Shown in pieces: positions 36,201-47,237 of a stretch of 64,000 nt of DNA. This DNA comes from Gaeumannomyces sp. JS-464 (lineage: Eukaryota > Ascomycota > Sordariomycetes > Magnaporthales > Magnaporthaceae): NCBI GenBank assembly GCA_002197995.1, contig NGZR01000005.1, forward strand, positions 62,001 through 126,000, given 5' to 3'. A program made the translations under genes and the position numbers. Within the stretch, counting starts at the first letter, position 1, and the number at the start of each line of letters is the position of its first letter. The notes below the pieces were generated by a model. It saw only the letters and a list, made by a program, of their open reading frames with translations, had not been told where the DNA came from and did not search any database.

Positions 36201-36621
36201 TACCCTCACCTCCCGCTGCCAGCGCACCGCCACTATCCCTCCAGACTGTACCCTGCGCAGGGTCGAGGCATTACGTGACGCCCGTCCCCCGACCTGGAAC
36301 TCCCTTGTTTTACTTGCTGCATCTTGTCCTTCCCACAATATTCTTATTTCTCCTGTCACCCCAGCCAGTAGTCGACCAACCACACCCGTCCTTCTCTTCT
36401 TCTGTCCCATTTGCCCCAAACATATGGTGCAGGTCGGCCATGCCTAGGAGCAGCTCACGACTCCAGCCCACGTCGTACCCGAAGCCAGCTCGCAACCACA
36501 GACGATAGAGTGTCTTGTGCCGCGCTGGAGCCCTTGCTGTTGCCCCGCGTGTACCAGCACGCGAGCTGCGCCCGCACATTTCGCCGTCGAGTGCCTTCTA
36601 ACGCTTCTCGAACCAATCACC

Positions 36622-39529
36622 ATGCCTGCAGACGGAGAAGACCGGCTACAAATTGCGCGGCCCCCACAACCGCCGCCGCGCCAACACCACCACCGCTCGA
36701 GGGCAGAGCCGTACTGCCACTCGGCTCACGGCACGCTGTACTTCAACCCCAGGGGCCGCAGTGACCGCCGTTCTCTGCAGGCTGCGCCAGCGACCTTCCC
36801 GAACCCGCTGATCGGGCCGAGGCCGCGGAGGCCCCATTCCATCCACATCATCTCGTACCCGGCCGGGTTTATCCCGCGATCTCCGACAGGAACTGGGCGA
36901 CCCTTCGTCGGGTGAGGGACGGCGAACGGCAGGAGGAGAAGCAGCAGGCCAAAGAACAGTGGCGGTAGTAAGAGGAGGAAGGAGAAGACGGAGCAGTCAG
37001 GGCCCTGGACATCAAGGAGGAAAGGCCAGCAGAGTACTCCAGAAGATACTCTGCGCCCTTGGCGGCGGATCCAGGACAGAAAAAGCACACCAGCGTCCCC
37101 CGACCCCGGCGCCTGAACAGCGAGAGTCAGCACCCAGAGTCACGGTCCAGCCGAGGTCGCGCCCAGTGAGCCTTCTCAGCATAGGCAGGAGGCTCTCGAG
37201 GCTTGGGGATCTTTCCGAGGAGCCGACGCAGGCCTGCGCGGGCATGGTCGAGCACATGGTCCGCCCACCCCTGATGAGCAGCATGGCGTCGCCAACGTCG
37301 GCGGCGACGAACTATCGGAGCAGCATATTGTCGCACCGGTCGGCAAAAAGCACCATCATGAGCTCGGCCGTGACCGAGATACCGTCCAAGCCGGTGGCGT
37401 CGGGCAGCGGGCTCAGCTGCTCCATCGTGCTGGCGGAGCCCAACGTGTTCCTGTCGGGGTTCGAGCACGACGGCCACGCCCGGGAGAACGCGCACAGCGG
37501 TACGGCGCTGCTGCGCGGCAAGCTCGTGCTCAACGTGTCCAAGAACGTCAAGCTCAAGTCGGTCACGCTCAAGCTCGTCGGCCGGGCCAGGACCGAGTGG
37601 CCCGAGGGCATCCCTCCCCTAAAAGTAGAGCTATTTGAGGAGCAGTCGCTGCGCACGCAGGGACTGACCTTCTTCCACGCCATGCACGACAGCTGGGAGA
37701 CCGAGTACGGGAACCAGTGCGTCTTCACGCGCAAGCAGCAAGCCAACAACAGCAGGCGGCCAAGCTCGCCACAAGGGCTGGGCCGCCTGTCGCCCACGGG
37801 GTCCAACCATCTCGGTCAACACGCTGATGCGCAGCGGCCTCGGCGCGCAGGGCCGGCAGTCGACGGGCCTGACGGCTAAGGAGCTCAAGCGGCTGTCGCT
37901 GCAGTCGGTGCAGTCGCGCAGCTTCGGCAAGGGCGAGTCGCCCTCGCTGCCCAGCCAGGCGCAGCTCAAGGGCTACAAGGTGTTTGCGCCGGGCACATAC
38001 GAGTACTCGTTCGAGCTGCCCATCGACCATCACCAGCTCGAGACGACGCGGCTGCAGTACGGGTCGGTCCGGTGGCAGCTCGAGACGGTGGTGGAGCGGG
38101 CGGGTGCGTTCCGGCCCAACCTGCACGGCGTTCGCGAGGTCAGCATCGTGCGCGTGCCCGACCAGCTGTCGCTCGAAATGAGCGAGCCCATCTCCATCGC
38201 GCGCCAGTGGGAGGACCAGCTGCACTACGACATCATGATCTCGGGCAAGTCGTTCCCCATCGGCGCCCGCATCCCCATCGCCTTCAAGCTCACGCCGCTG
38301 GCCAAGGTGCAGGTGCACAAGATCAAGATCTTCGTGACCGAGTCCATCGAGTACTGGACTAGCGACCGCCGCGTCACGCGCAAGGACCAAGGGCGCAAGA
38401 TGCTGCTGCTCGAGAGGACGGCCGGCAAGCCGCTGGACACCAAGGCTTATGAAGGCAGCGAGGTGCGCGTGCTGCGCGGCGGCGAGCTCTCGCCCGAGAG
38501 GCAGTGCGCACGGGCGGCCGCGGCGCGTAGGCGAGCGGTCGAGGCGCAAGGGGCCCAGGCTCACCTCCCTGGCGCCTGCGTCGTCGAGCCGCTCCCCGAG
38601 CCCACCGAGAACCTGCTCGGGGACCTGGACCTGGGCCTCGAGTCGTACTGGGCGGCGACCGAGATGGAGATGAACGTGCAGCTGCCGACGTGCGAGATGA
38701 TGGCGCGGGACAAGTCCAAGCGGCTGAACCCGGATTGCAGCTGGAAGAATGTCAACGTCTTCCACTGGATCAAGGCAAGTCTCTCTTTTTTCGGGCTGCT
38801 GGCTAGTCCTATTAATCAGATTAGTACCCTAACAACCACCGCAGATCGTCATGCGCATCTCCCGCTCGACCCCGACGACCCGGCCGGCCAGCGCCGCCGC
38901 CACTTCGAGATCAGCATCGACTCGCCCTTCACGGTCCTCAACTGCCGCGCCACGCAGGCCAACACGTCGCTGCCCCAGTACACGGGCCTCGACACACCAA
39001 CGTACCGCCAGACCACCACGTGCGGCTGCCCCGACTCGGCCGTCATCGCCACCGACCCCAGTCCTTGCAGCTCTACAGGCACGCTGCCCGTCGTCGAGGT
39101 CAACCCAGCCGCCGCTGCAGCCCTGCCGGCAACTCCGCCGGCCGCCCACCTGCCCACGGACACCACAACACCCCCACCCTCACTGCGCCCCGGGAGCAGC
39201 AGCACCACCAGCACCGCAACCGGCGGGCTGCGCGGGGTGGCGGCGGCGCAGGCCTTGAATCCGCTGCAGCGCGTCCGGAACCAGGACGCAGCCGTGGCGC
39301 CGCCCAGACCAATCCACCTGATCCGCGTTCCCTCATACAACCCCCCTCCCTTCGACGCCGAGGAACCCCCACCGCCGCACGCGGCCACCCTGATGACGCC
39401 GCCGCCAAACTACGACCTGATCATCGGCACGCCCAGCGTCGACGGGCTGGCCGACTACTTTGCGCGCCTCGCAGACTACGAGGACGACGCGACCGTCCCG
39501 GCCAACAGGAGGGCTGATTGCGACAGCAC

Positions 39530-39568
<39 letters not shown>

Positions 39569-39746
39569 AGAGGAGCTCGACGCGCGCACCCCCGCAAGAC
39601 TCACGGGCCGATCGGGCAGGGTCAATGTGGCCAACCCGCGCACCCCGGGCGGCAGGAACGTGCCGAGCCGCAGCTTCGACATCCAGCGGCCCGTCATGCA
39701 CCTCTCGATGGCGGGCGTGGCCAGGAGGGACGAGCAGAGGGTGTGA
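36622..39746 (+). CDS. Alpha-arrestin (arrestin N/C-domain, PPxY adaptor), frame-shifted, start uncertain
   Basis: Ubiquitin-ligase adaptor of the fungal ART/CreD-type alpha-arrestin group, which recruits the Rsp5-type HECT ligase to plasma-membrane transporters. The arrestin N domain begins near SCSIVLAEPNVFLSGFEHDG and includes LVLNVSKNVKLKSVTLKLVG and FFHAMHDSWETEYGNQC. A basic linker precedes GYKVFAPGTYEYSFELPI. The arrestin C domain includes VRVPDQLSLEMSEPISIARQ, FPIGARIPIAFKLTPLAKV and FEISIDSPFTVLNCRATQAN. The C-terminal tail has PPNY (a PPxY motif), GTPSVDGLADYFARLADY and an Asp12 run. A 70-bp intron at 38775-38844 uses a GC donor (AAG|GCAAGT). One-base frame breaks are at about 37805 and 38861-38870. 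The N-terminus is unclear: ATG 36622 opens a frame closing at 36915, and the arrestin frame is open from about 36830 without an ATG. Confidence 0.82.
39527..39568 (+). repeat. GAC trinucleotide repeat (poly-Asp)
   Basis: In-frame (GAC)n run near the 3' end of the arrestin gene, encoding about 12 consecutive Asp followed by Glu. A likely length-polymorphic site. Confidence 0.85.
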
Positions 39747-40778
39747 GGCTGGGGACTAACACCCCTCGGCTTCCTCCATGCGACCCTTTACACGACGTGC
39801 CCATAGCAAGGTTTTTCTTTTTCTTTTTTTTTTTTTTTTCCTTTGGACAACGTTCATTTGGACTACCAAAGAACTTGGTTTTGGATTCCACGGCGAAGGG
39901 TATACCAACGACGTGCGATACGGGAAGGCGATTCGAGTGAAGGTAACATGAGACCTACCGGGGACGGATATTTTGCGGCGCATCGCACGCTATTTTTCAC
40001 CACCTGGCACTTTCGGCGTCTTTTGGATTCGGATTGGCGAGGTCAGCACCACCTTTCTTCAGCCCTCCAGCCTTAACAGCCTTCCTCCTGGACTCCCCAC
40101 TACTCACTACTCAAAAGACACTATCGGGATGGAACACAACATATACACATACGCGAGCGCACGCACCTACACACGGCGTACATACGCATGGCTATTGTTT
40201 TCAAGCATTAATCGTTATTAGGAAAGAGATGCCATCAGAAATTATACTATAGTACTACTATCATCATGGCGGGTGGCAGGCACGGGGATCTTTTTTTTTG
40301 GATGGATTAAAGGAATAATAAATACTATTTTGGTTGATCGGGCAGAGCATGACATGAATTGAAACAATAGCCATTTCCCAGCATTGAGATCTCTCCTGTC
40401 CGTGGCATCTTGGCATCTAATTCTGGTGTCGCGTGCTTGTGCTGCCCTCCTCACTGGGAAAGCGAGAAGGCTGGGGATAGGTGGTGGTGGTGGTAGTAAT
40501 CCCAAGCCATGTGCCACGTCCCAAGTCCGCCGGGCCGGTTTGAACGCGGCGGCCTTGGCGAGACACGTCGCAAACCCCGTCTGCGTCATTTTCATCCAAA
40601 GGTCGGGGGTGTTACTTACTGTACATACCTGGCCGCCGAGACATGATTGCACTTGGGCGCACGAAGGAGGTTGTTGTAACAGACGGATGGTACAACAAAA
40701 GTTATTCATAAAAAAATCATCATTTATTCCATTTTTCCTCGTGATACTTCTACATTACATTACGGAGCACGCAGCCGT
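39747..40778. other. Intergenic between convergent arrestin and aminopeptidase genes
   Basis: 1.0 kb, AT-richer than average, with T-runs at about 39815-39839, probably 3' UTRs. No supported frame. The G/T-rich repeat GGTGGTGGTGGTAG at about 40480 is short. Confidence 0.45.
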
Positions 40779-42315
40779 CTAAACGCGGCTGTTGGCGCTG
40801 TGCGCGCACGTGTTGCTGGTGCTCGGCGTGGCCTGGATGCTGGCCAGCGCTGGAACTCGCGGCGGATCGAGGCCGCGTCGGAGCGCTTGGCGGGCGTCGT
40901 CTGGGACCGGGGCGGCACGGCGCTCAGGTCCAGGGCGAGGGCGGCGGCGGCGCGGGCGGCCGCCTTTGCGTTGATGGTCAGGGCGTCCCAGTCGATGTTG
41001 TTGAGGTCGTCGCAGGCCTGGTGGTAGCACGGGTCCGTGGGCGCGCCGGCGCCCGTGAAGATGCCCGAGCTCGGGATCCCCCGCTGCAGGAAGCCGACGT
41101 AGTCGGAGCTGGTGCCAAAGGCGCCCCACTGGGCGGGCTTGCCCTTGGCCGAGATGTAGTCGACCAGCATCTGGCCGCCGACCAGGCCGCCCGGGTTCTG
41201 GTCCTGGTACACGACGAACTCGGGGAAGGGCGAGCCGATCATGTCGTAGTTGAAGTAGAAGCGGATCTTGTCGGCCTCGGCCTCGGACAGCTGCGCCGGG
41301 TTGGTGTAGTACAGCGACCCGATCAGGCCGGCCTCCTCGGCGCCCCACCAGATGAAGCGCACCTTGTTCTTGAAGCCGCTGTACTTTTTGAACGAGCCCA
41401 TGATCTCGAGCAGCGCTGTCGAGCCGCTGCCGTCGTCGTTGATGCCGGGGCCGGCCTGGACGCCGTCCAGGTGCGCGCCCAGCACCACGACGTTGTTGGG
41501 GTCGCCCTCCTTCGTCTCGGCCACAATGTTCCACGACTGGCGCGTCTCGAAGATGGAGTCGACCAGCACCGTCACCGTCAGCGCCTCGCCGGCGGCCAGG
41601 CGGGCCTTCCACGCGACGCCGTTCTCGAGCGACGTGGTCGCCACCGGCACCAGCAGGCCGATGTTCTCGGCGCCCAGCGTGGCCGAGCTGACGGGCACGC
41701 CGGGGTTCTGGTTATACAGCACCACGGCGAGGGCGCCATGGGCCTTTGCCAGCTTGAGCTTGTCCGAGATGGCGCAGATGCCGCGCTTGACGAGGGCGAT
41801 CTTGCCCGTCGCGTCGATACCCGCCCAGTCCGAGGCCAGGCAGCCCGAGCCCGTGGCGTCGTTGACGGGCGTGTCGATCAGCTGGGCCTTGATGCCGCCG
41901 GCGGGCGTGGGGTGGTTGTAGAGCAGCGTGATGACGTAGGCGGCCTCGCCGTCCGGGCCCGTGAGCTTGATCTCCTTGGTCTGCTCGAACGTGTGGTTGA
42001 AGTACTGCTTGTACGTGTCCATCTGCTTGTGGAACCGGCCCTGGGCGCGCTCGAGGATGTAGTCGGACGACTTCTCGTAGCCGGGCAGGCCAAAGGCGCG
42101 GTTGCCGCCGTTCTCGCGCGCAATCTTGTTGAAGTGCCACAGGTTGTTGCGGAGCCTGCGATGCTTGTCAGCCTTTTGAAACGAGACAAACCCCAGTGAG
42201 GCGCAACCTACTCGCTGGTCTTGATGTCCGCCTCAACCTTGTCCAGCGTCAGCGGCTCGTTGGCCAGGACGCCGAGGGCGCAGAGCCCGGCGGAGAGGAG
42301 GGAGGCCGTCTTCAT
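40779..42315 (-). CDS. Secreted M28 aminopeptidase with PA domain (leucine aminopeptidase 2-like)
   Basis: Extracellular zinc aminopeptidase that removes N-terminal hydrophobic residues, about 493 aa. Exon 1 is 42315-42212 (signal peptide MKTASLLSAGLCALGVLA); a 56-bp intron (donor GTAGGT) follows; exon 2 is 42155-40779. N-terminal part: NLWHFNKIARENGGNRAFG. A PA (protease-associated) domain lies around LASDWAGIDATGKIALVKRG. The M28 catalytic domain has the dizinc ligand sites GAHLDGVQAGPGINDDGSGS (His and Asp), WWGAEEAGLIGS (Glu pair), NYDMIGSP (Asp) and HQACDDLNNID (His). The tail TPSTSNTCAHSA is typical of the family and is reached only after a one-base frame shift at about 40837-40845. The stop is at 40779-40781. 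Since only the last 25 residues are affected, the enzyme is probably functional or the shift is a consensus error. Related fungal enzymes are induced by protein as a nitrogen source; no regulator site is visible. Confidence 0.87.
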
Positions 42316-43454
42316 CTTGGACAGGTAGACACGCGCTTGCTTGCTTTGTCGACAGTCAAGTGGACAAAGTCGTGCCTCTGGATGCGGATAAAGAGAGGGA
42401 AGAGAAGGCGTCGAGAGGGCTCGTCGATACGGCGGGCGACGACGCCAACTTATACAATCACCCGGATCGACAACTGGCAGAGAGAGAGAGAGAGGAGGGG
42501 GCGGCGATTCTTCCGGCCAACAGCTCGCCGACTCTTCTTGGCATCAGCTCCCAGGATCCAGTCGCGCCATTGCCCTCTCGGTCGCAATGCGTCCGCCGTC
42601 ATGTCGTGATACGCTGCCTGGCGCCGCGAGCCGAGGATGCCCAGCAGGGGCCGTGACCAATATCGACACACGCCCCGCCACGCGTCCCCGCAAATGCCAG
42701 GGGGGTGATGATGGGTCGGATCGAGCGCCGATATCAGTTGGCGGTTTTTTTTCTTCTTTTTTTTCTTCTCCAGCCACGGCCGAGATTGGAAGCTCCTGGA
42801 CTGCGCAGGCTAGGGCGGCAGGCGGGCCTGGACAGACTCGCAGAGGCAGGAACAGGTCGGGTCAGCTCCGGGCCCAATTGCCCAATCGCTGCTGCAGTCC
42901 AGTCGGGTCCGGCTTGGCACCTTCCTGATCGAGGACTGATATACGACACGCAAATGGCGCGCCGCGGCCGCGCACCAGCTTTGCACCTGCCTTGTGCGTC
43001 CAAGGCTTGTCTCGGCCTGCGTGCCCGAGCTGAAGGCGCCGACTCTCACCTGCCCTGGAGAGCTAGTTGGGTCTTTTCCCGTCGTGGGCCAACGAGGTGG
43101 TGGTCATGTCCAGGTCCAAGATAGCAGTCGTCGACATCCAGCCTCTGCAGGCATGGAAAAGAGAGGCGAAAAAAAAGGAATCACCACACAGCCATCATTT
43201 TATCTGCCAAGCATGAACAAGAAAAAAACCCCATCACATCGTTTGTATCGTAGCAAGTCTGGTTACATGGTTTTTCAACTAAACGCCCGTAAATCAAGCC
43301 CCCATATCCATTTTCCCATAGGGGTAGAAAGTCATCCCAAATAAACGAGAAGATAATAAAAAAACAAAAATAAAATAAAAAACAAGACAAAGAACTAGTC
43401 GCTCGCAACCACAGATCTCTCTGCCCGAGCCCGCATGTGGTTGGCGTGCTGCTC
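42316..43454. other. Promoter region of the aminopeptidase and intergenic DNA
   Basis: Upstream flank of the minus-strand aminopeptidase, then about 1 kb with no supported gene. A GAGAGAGAGAG stretch at 42480-42495 and an A-rich stretch at 43340-43390 are present. GATA sequences occur (for example 42427, 42609, 42660), but this is not enough to call nitrogen regulation. Confidence 0.4.
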
Positions 43455-44166
43455 AACAACTGCTCATGAGGTGCGTGATGGGCCAGCCCGACTGGCGAGC
43501 AATGTGCGCCGCCACCGCAGATCTTGGCCGCGTAGCCGCCCTGCTCGGCCGCCAGAGCGCGCCGTCGAGACTGATCTTGATCTCGGCGCTGTCCCGACGC
43601 CCTGCCCTTGACTAGCAGCTTGACGTCGTCCCCTCCTCGAGCAGCATGATGGCCGGCACCTGGCCAGCTCCACCTCGTCCCTTGCCCAGCACCCCCAGGT
43701 ACCGACCCACCCGGTCCTGCACGCGTCGCTACCACTCGGCCAGCACCTGCGAGCAGTCAAACGCGCACATGGCCGACTGCAAGCGGCAGCTCGCGGCTGA
43801 AGTCGGCAAACGTCACCCCGAGCCGGTCCGACATGGCCAGCGAGTCGGCGCGAAGAAGGCCGCGCGCCGTAGGTGCTTCTCCCGCCGCGGCGTTGCCCGT
43901 CCGCCGCGCGAGGCCCGATGCCGACGACAGGGAGCCTGTCGGGTTTTGAGGCTGTACCTGCGCCTGCGGTTGGCCGAGGCCCGTTGCCGAAGGCGTCTTG
44001 ACCGGCAAAGTCTGGCGACGACGACTGCGTCGGCGGGGAATCTATAAACACGGAGCTGCCGGCACCCGACGTCTCGGACCTGTCGTTATGGTCGACTGAG
44101 TGGGCGAGTGCTGTGCGTGCTGAACAATCCCTCCTCGCCGCGCGCGAGCTCGCGCGCTAGCCGTCC
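43455..44166 (-). pseudogene. Broken C-terminal coding region of the C2H2 regulator
   Basis: Continues the transcription-factor gene on the minus strand, but conserved-looking blocks fall in different frames and are separated by stops: RGIVQHAQHSPTQSTITTG-type sequence, then a Ser-rich linker, then SLAMSDRLGVTFADFSRELP, MCAFDCSQVLAEW ended by TAG, a VGRYLGVLGK block, MLLEEG, GGYAAKICGGGAH and LASRAG. At least five shifts and two stops within 700 bp is denser damage than elsewhere in the gene. Confidence 0.6.
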
Positions 44167-47100
44167 TCACGCTGCCAGAACTTCTTCCTTAGTGACCGAC
44201 ATGTTGACAAACAGGCGCACGTAGGCAAGGTCCAGGAGCGGGATAGTCGGCCGAGAGCGGGCCGAGACCGAACGGATTTGGCCGCTCGAGGCTGTGGCGT
44301 GGGTTGCTGGCCCAGGCTGCCTGCCACGCCCTGAGCGCGGGCTCGATGCGGCGTGCATCACTCCCGTCTCTTCATTTGTCCATATCCTGTTCCGGTGCCT
44401 CTGCCGCGTCTCCCAGATATAGTTGTGCAGCGCATTTATCAGGACGAGGCAGCCAAACGTGCTGGCTTTAGGTCGCTGCTGGGCAGGTCGGCCGGGTTGA
44501 CTGACGAGCCAAAGGGCTGGTGGGTGCCATTGCTGCTGCTGCTTGGTCCTGCCGGCGGGGGCTGCTGCTGCTGTTGCTGCTGCTGCCTCTCGCCGGCGCA
44601 CAAGATCCGAAGAGCCTGGTGGAACGTCATACGGTTGTGATTGGCGGCTGCTACCCCTCCCTTGGCATTGAACTCGGCGGCGGTCTCGGCGGCGAAGAAC
44701 TCCTCGTCACAGGGCAGGTCCAGGCCAATCTCCGAGTTCGTTAGCGCCGGCATGTGGTTGTACGCCGACACCACCATGCTAGACAGGATGAAGATGACAT
44801 ATAGCGTCCGTTTCCGCTCCTCCATCTCCTTCCACCTGAGCCACTCGGCCTGCTCCTCGGCCTCGGATGCCTGCTGCTGCTGCTGTTCTCCCCCACTCCA
44901 GGGACCTTCGATCCCCTCCATGCTCTCGTCGCCGCTGCGCTGCCGGGGTTCTATCCTAACCGGCCTCAAAAGTTGTGCTCCGCTAGCGAGGCTGACGAGC
45001 GTCGCTGAGTGTGTGTGGGCAATCTCGGCGGCGCGCTTGTCTGCGCAATTGTGTCCATATATATTGTTGAGCAGCATCGCCTGCGCCAGCCACAGCGGCG
45101 TCTCCACCCTACCGTCGGCCGTGGGCATCTTTGTGTCGACGGCCGAGGCCCTCCGGAGGCTCGCCAGGCCGACCGTCGCCTTGCGCTTCTCCTCGAGGTA
45201 GAGCCCGATCATCTTCTTGGCCATCTCGAAAAGGTGAGCCGACTGTTCGCGCTCCATCTCGTACAGAGCCCCGATGGCAGCCATGGACAAGATCAGGCAG
45301 CCGGCCCCGGGCACGGCGCCTCCGCCCAGTCCGTTGGCCAGGTTCGCGGGCAGCTCGAAGGAGAGGGTGGGGACGTGCAGGAACGGGAGATGGGGGTGGA
45401 AGTAGCGCAGGTACGCAGCCACGTACCGCTGCATGTCTTGGGTACTCGGGAGCTGCTTGTCGACCGTCGCTGCCGTCGAGGCCGAGCCGTCCTGGGGCTG
45501 CGTCGCCGCGGTCCCGACCGAGTACCGGCGTCCAGTGAGGAGGGAGTGCTGCGACGTCCCGCAGGACAGTGCACCTAGGATGGCGTGTCTTGTTGAATCA
45601 GTGATAGTCGCGATGGGTGAGGTGCCATGATTGTTACTACCATTGATCGACGAGGGTGTCTCGGGCCCGGCGCCGTAGCCGCCCAGCGCCGCGTGGTTCA
45701 GGTTCGGGGCACCCAGGCCCGACAGGACCGAGGGGCTGATCGAGTTCAGCGACGGCGGAGGCGTCGAGAGGTACGGCTCGCCCATGCCCTTCTGATGTGG
45801 GGGCTGCGGAGACAAAGGGGTGCCGTTGAGGAGGTCCGGGAAAAAGCCGCCCGTCATGTCTATGCCGTAGGGGTGCGCCATTTGTGGAGGGCCCATGATG
45901 GCGGCGGGCTGGAAGAAGGTAGTGGATGGCGCGACAGTGGTGACTGCGGGGTGGTTGTTGGAGCCGTCGAGCATGACATCGCTGATGCCGCTCTGGCTGG
46001 TTGTGCTGATAGCCGAGGGTGACGATCCGTCGACGGCGTGCTCGGGAGCGTTGTTGAACGACATCTGGTGCTCGAAGCCCGTCAGCCAGTCGAAGGTCTC
46101 GTCTATCTGGTGGGCCGAGGCCATGTCGGCCATGCCGCCGTGCGCGAACGGGGAGGTGGGATCGATGGCCATCGAATGCGGAGAGTCGCTGTAGTGGAGA
46201 GCGTTGGGGTTGATGGTGGAGCCAGAGCCGAAGAGCAGGCCCTCAAAGTCGAACTCATTGGTGTAGGCGGCGATGGGAGGGGCAGTGCGCAGGCCGTTGG
46301 CAAAGGGGTCGAAGCTGCCGATGGCGTGCGTTTCCAGCTTGGGGAGGCCGTGGGCGACGCCGCGCTGGCCCATGGCGGCCGCCATGCCGGCGTACGAGTG
46401 CTCCATATGTTGCATGGGCAGGCCGACCAGGCTGGGGTGGCGGCTGTGGCCGTGTGTGTGGTTGGAGCTCATGCGCGCGACGTTGGCAGTGGCGGCCGCC
46501 ATCATGGATATGTGCGCGCCGTCAACGTGGCTGATGGTGTTGGCCCTCGGGCGCATGGTGGCGGGGCCGCCGCCCACGCCCGAGACTGTGCTGCTGGCGA
46601 TGCTGTTCTTGCGCACGCGGCTGCCGGCGGGCACGGCGCCGCTCGCGCTCTCCCTGCGGTTCCGCGGGCGCGACGAGGGCGCCGTCGTCTGGTGCAGCTT
46701 CTGCTGGTGGCGCAGCAGTAGATCCCTGCGGGCAAAGCATCGTGTGCACTCGGGGCACTGAAACGGCTTCTCCTTGGTGTGTGACCTTTCATGGCGCTTA
46801 AGGTGTTCCAGCCGGGCGAAGGAGCGCTGACATGTCCCGCAGACGTGCGGTCGAGGCTTGTCCGTCTTGGGCGGAGGGAAGTTGCTGGCTGGCGGTGCAG
46901 CTTTTGTGTTGACCGTAATCGAGGAAGCTGTGCCAAGTGGGAAGCGCAATGGTCAGCCCAGGGGTCATTGGGTGCAGGGCACGGGAATCAGGTGAGGGCA
47001 TCAATGGCAGGAGCTGGGCGGGAGGCAAGGAGCAGCAGCAGCAGCCATTGAGCACGCGCGAGCTTCTCAAGTGCAATGGGCGCATAGCGAGTAATGCCTA

Positions 47101-47237
47101 CCAGAATCCTCGCCGCCCTCGCTCGCGGCCGGGGCAGCGGGTGCGCCGGGGAGCTCGGGGTATGCTTCTGTTTTTATGGCGTCGGCCATGACGGCTTCGG
47201 TGGTCGCTGGAGCGCCGGATTCCGGGACAGTATCCAT
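44167..47237 (-). CDS. C2H2 zinc-finger transcription factor with fungal_trans domain
   Basis: Nuclear DNA-binding regulator. Exon 1 is 47237-47102 (45 codons), then a 174-bp intron, then exon 2 from 46927. Two adjacent C2H2 fingers: C75/C78/H91/H95 and C103/C106/H119/H124, the spacing of fungal AmdX/Msn-type paired fingers. A basic linker with HQQKLH...RPRNRRES follows. A long Gly/Pro/Ser/Asn-rich region comes next, with acidic and aromatic patches ([25 protein letters not shown]) that could activate transcription. The fungal-specific regulatory domain begins near [17 protein letters not shown] and includes [19 protein letters not shown] and [21 protein letters not shown] poly-Gln run (Q8, CAG/CTG repeat at about 44560-44590) is present. 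The frame closes at 44439; a one-base shift near 44452-44470 continues the protein ([20 protein letters not shown]) to a stop at 44167. The target genes are unknown. Confidence 0.82.

Larger units (their letters stand above)
31391..36621. other. 5.2-kb gene-poor region and long arrestin leader
   Basis: No supported gene. It contains three long A/T homopolymers (31767-31792, 32626-32646, 33215-33248), an A-rich patch at about 35250-35280, and a strongly pyrimidine-rich stretch from about 34,880 to 36,580 that probably includes the promoter and a long 5' leader of the arrestin gene. Frames up to about 270 codons overlap in this stretch, but they are low-complexity Ser/Pro/Arg and not credible. 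Confidence 0.45.
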
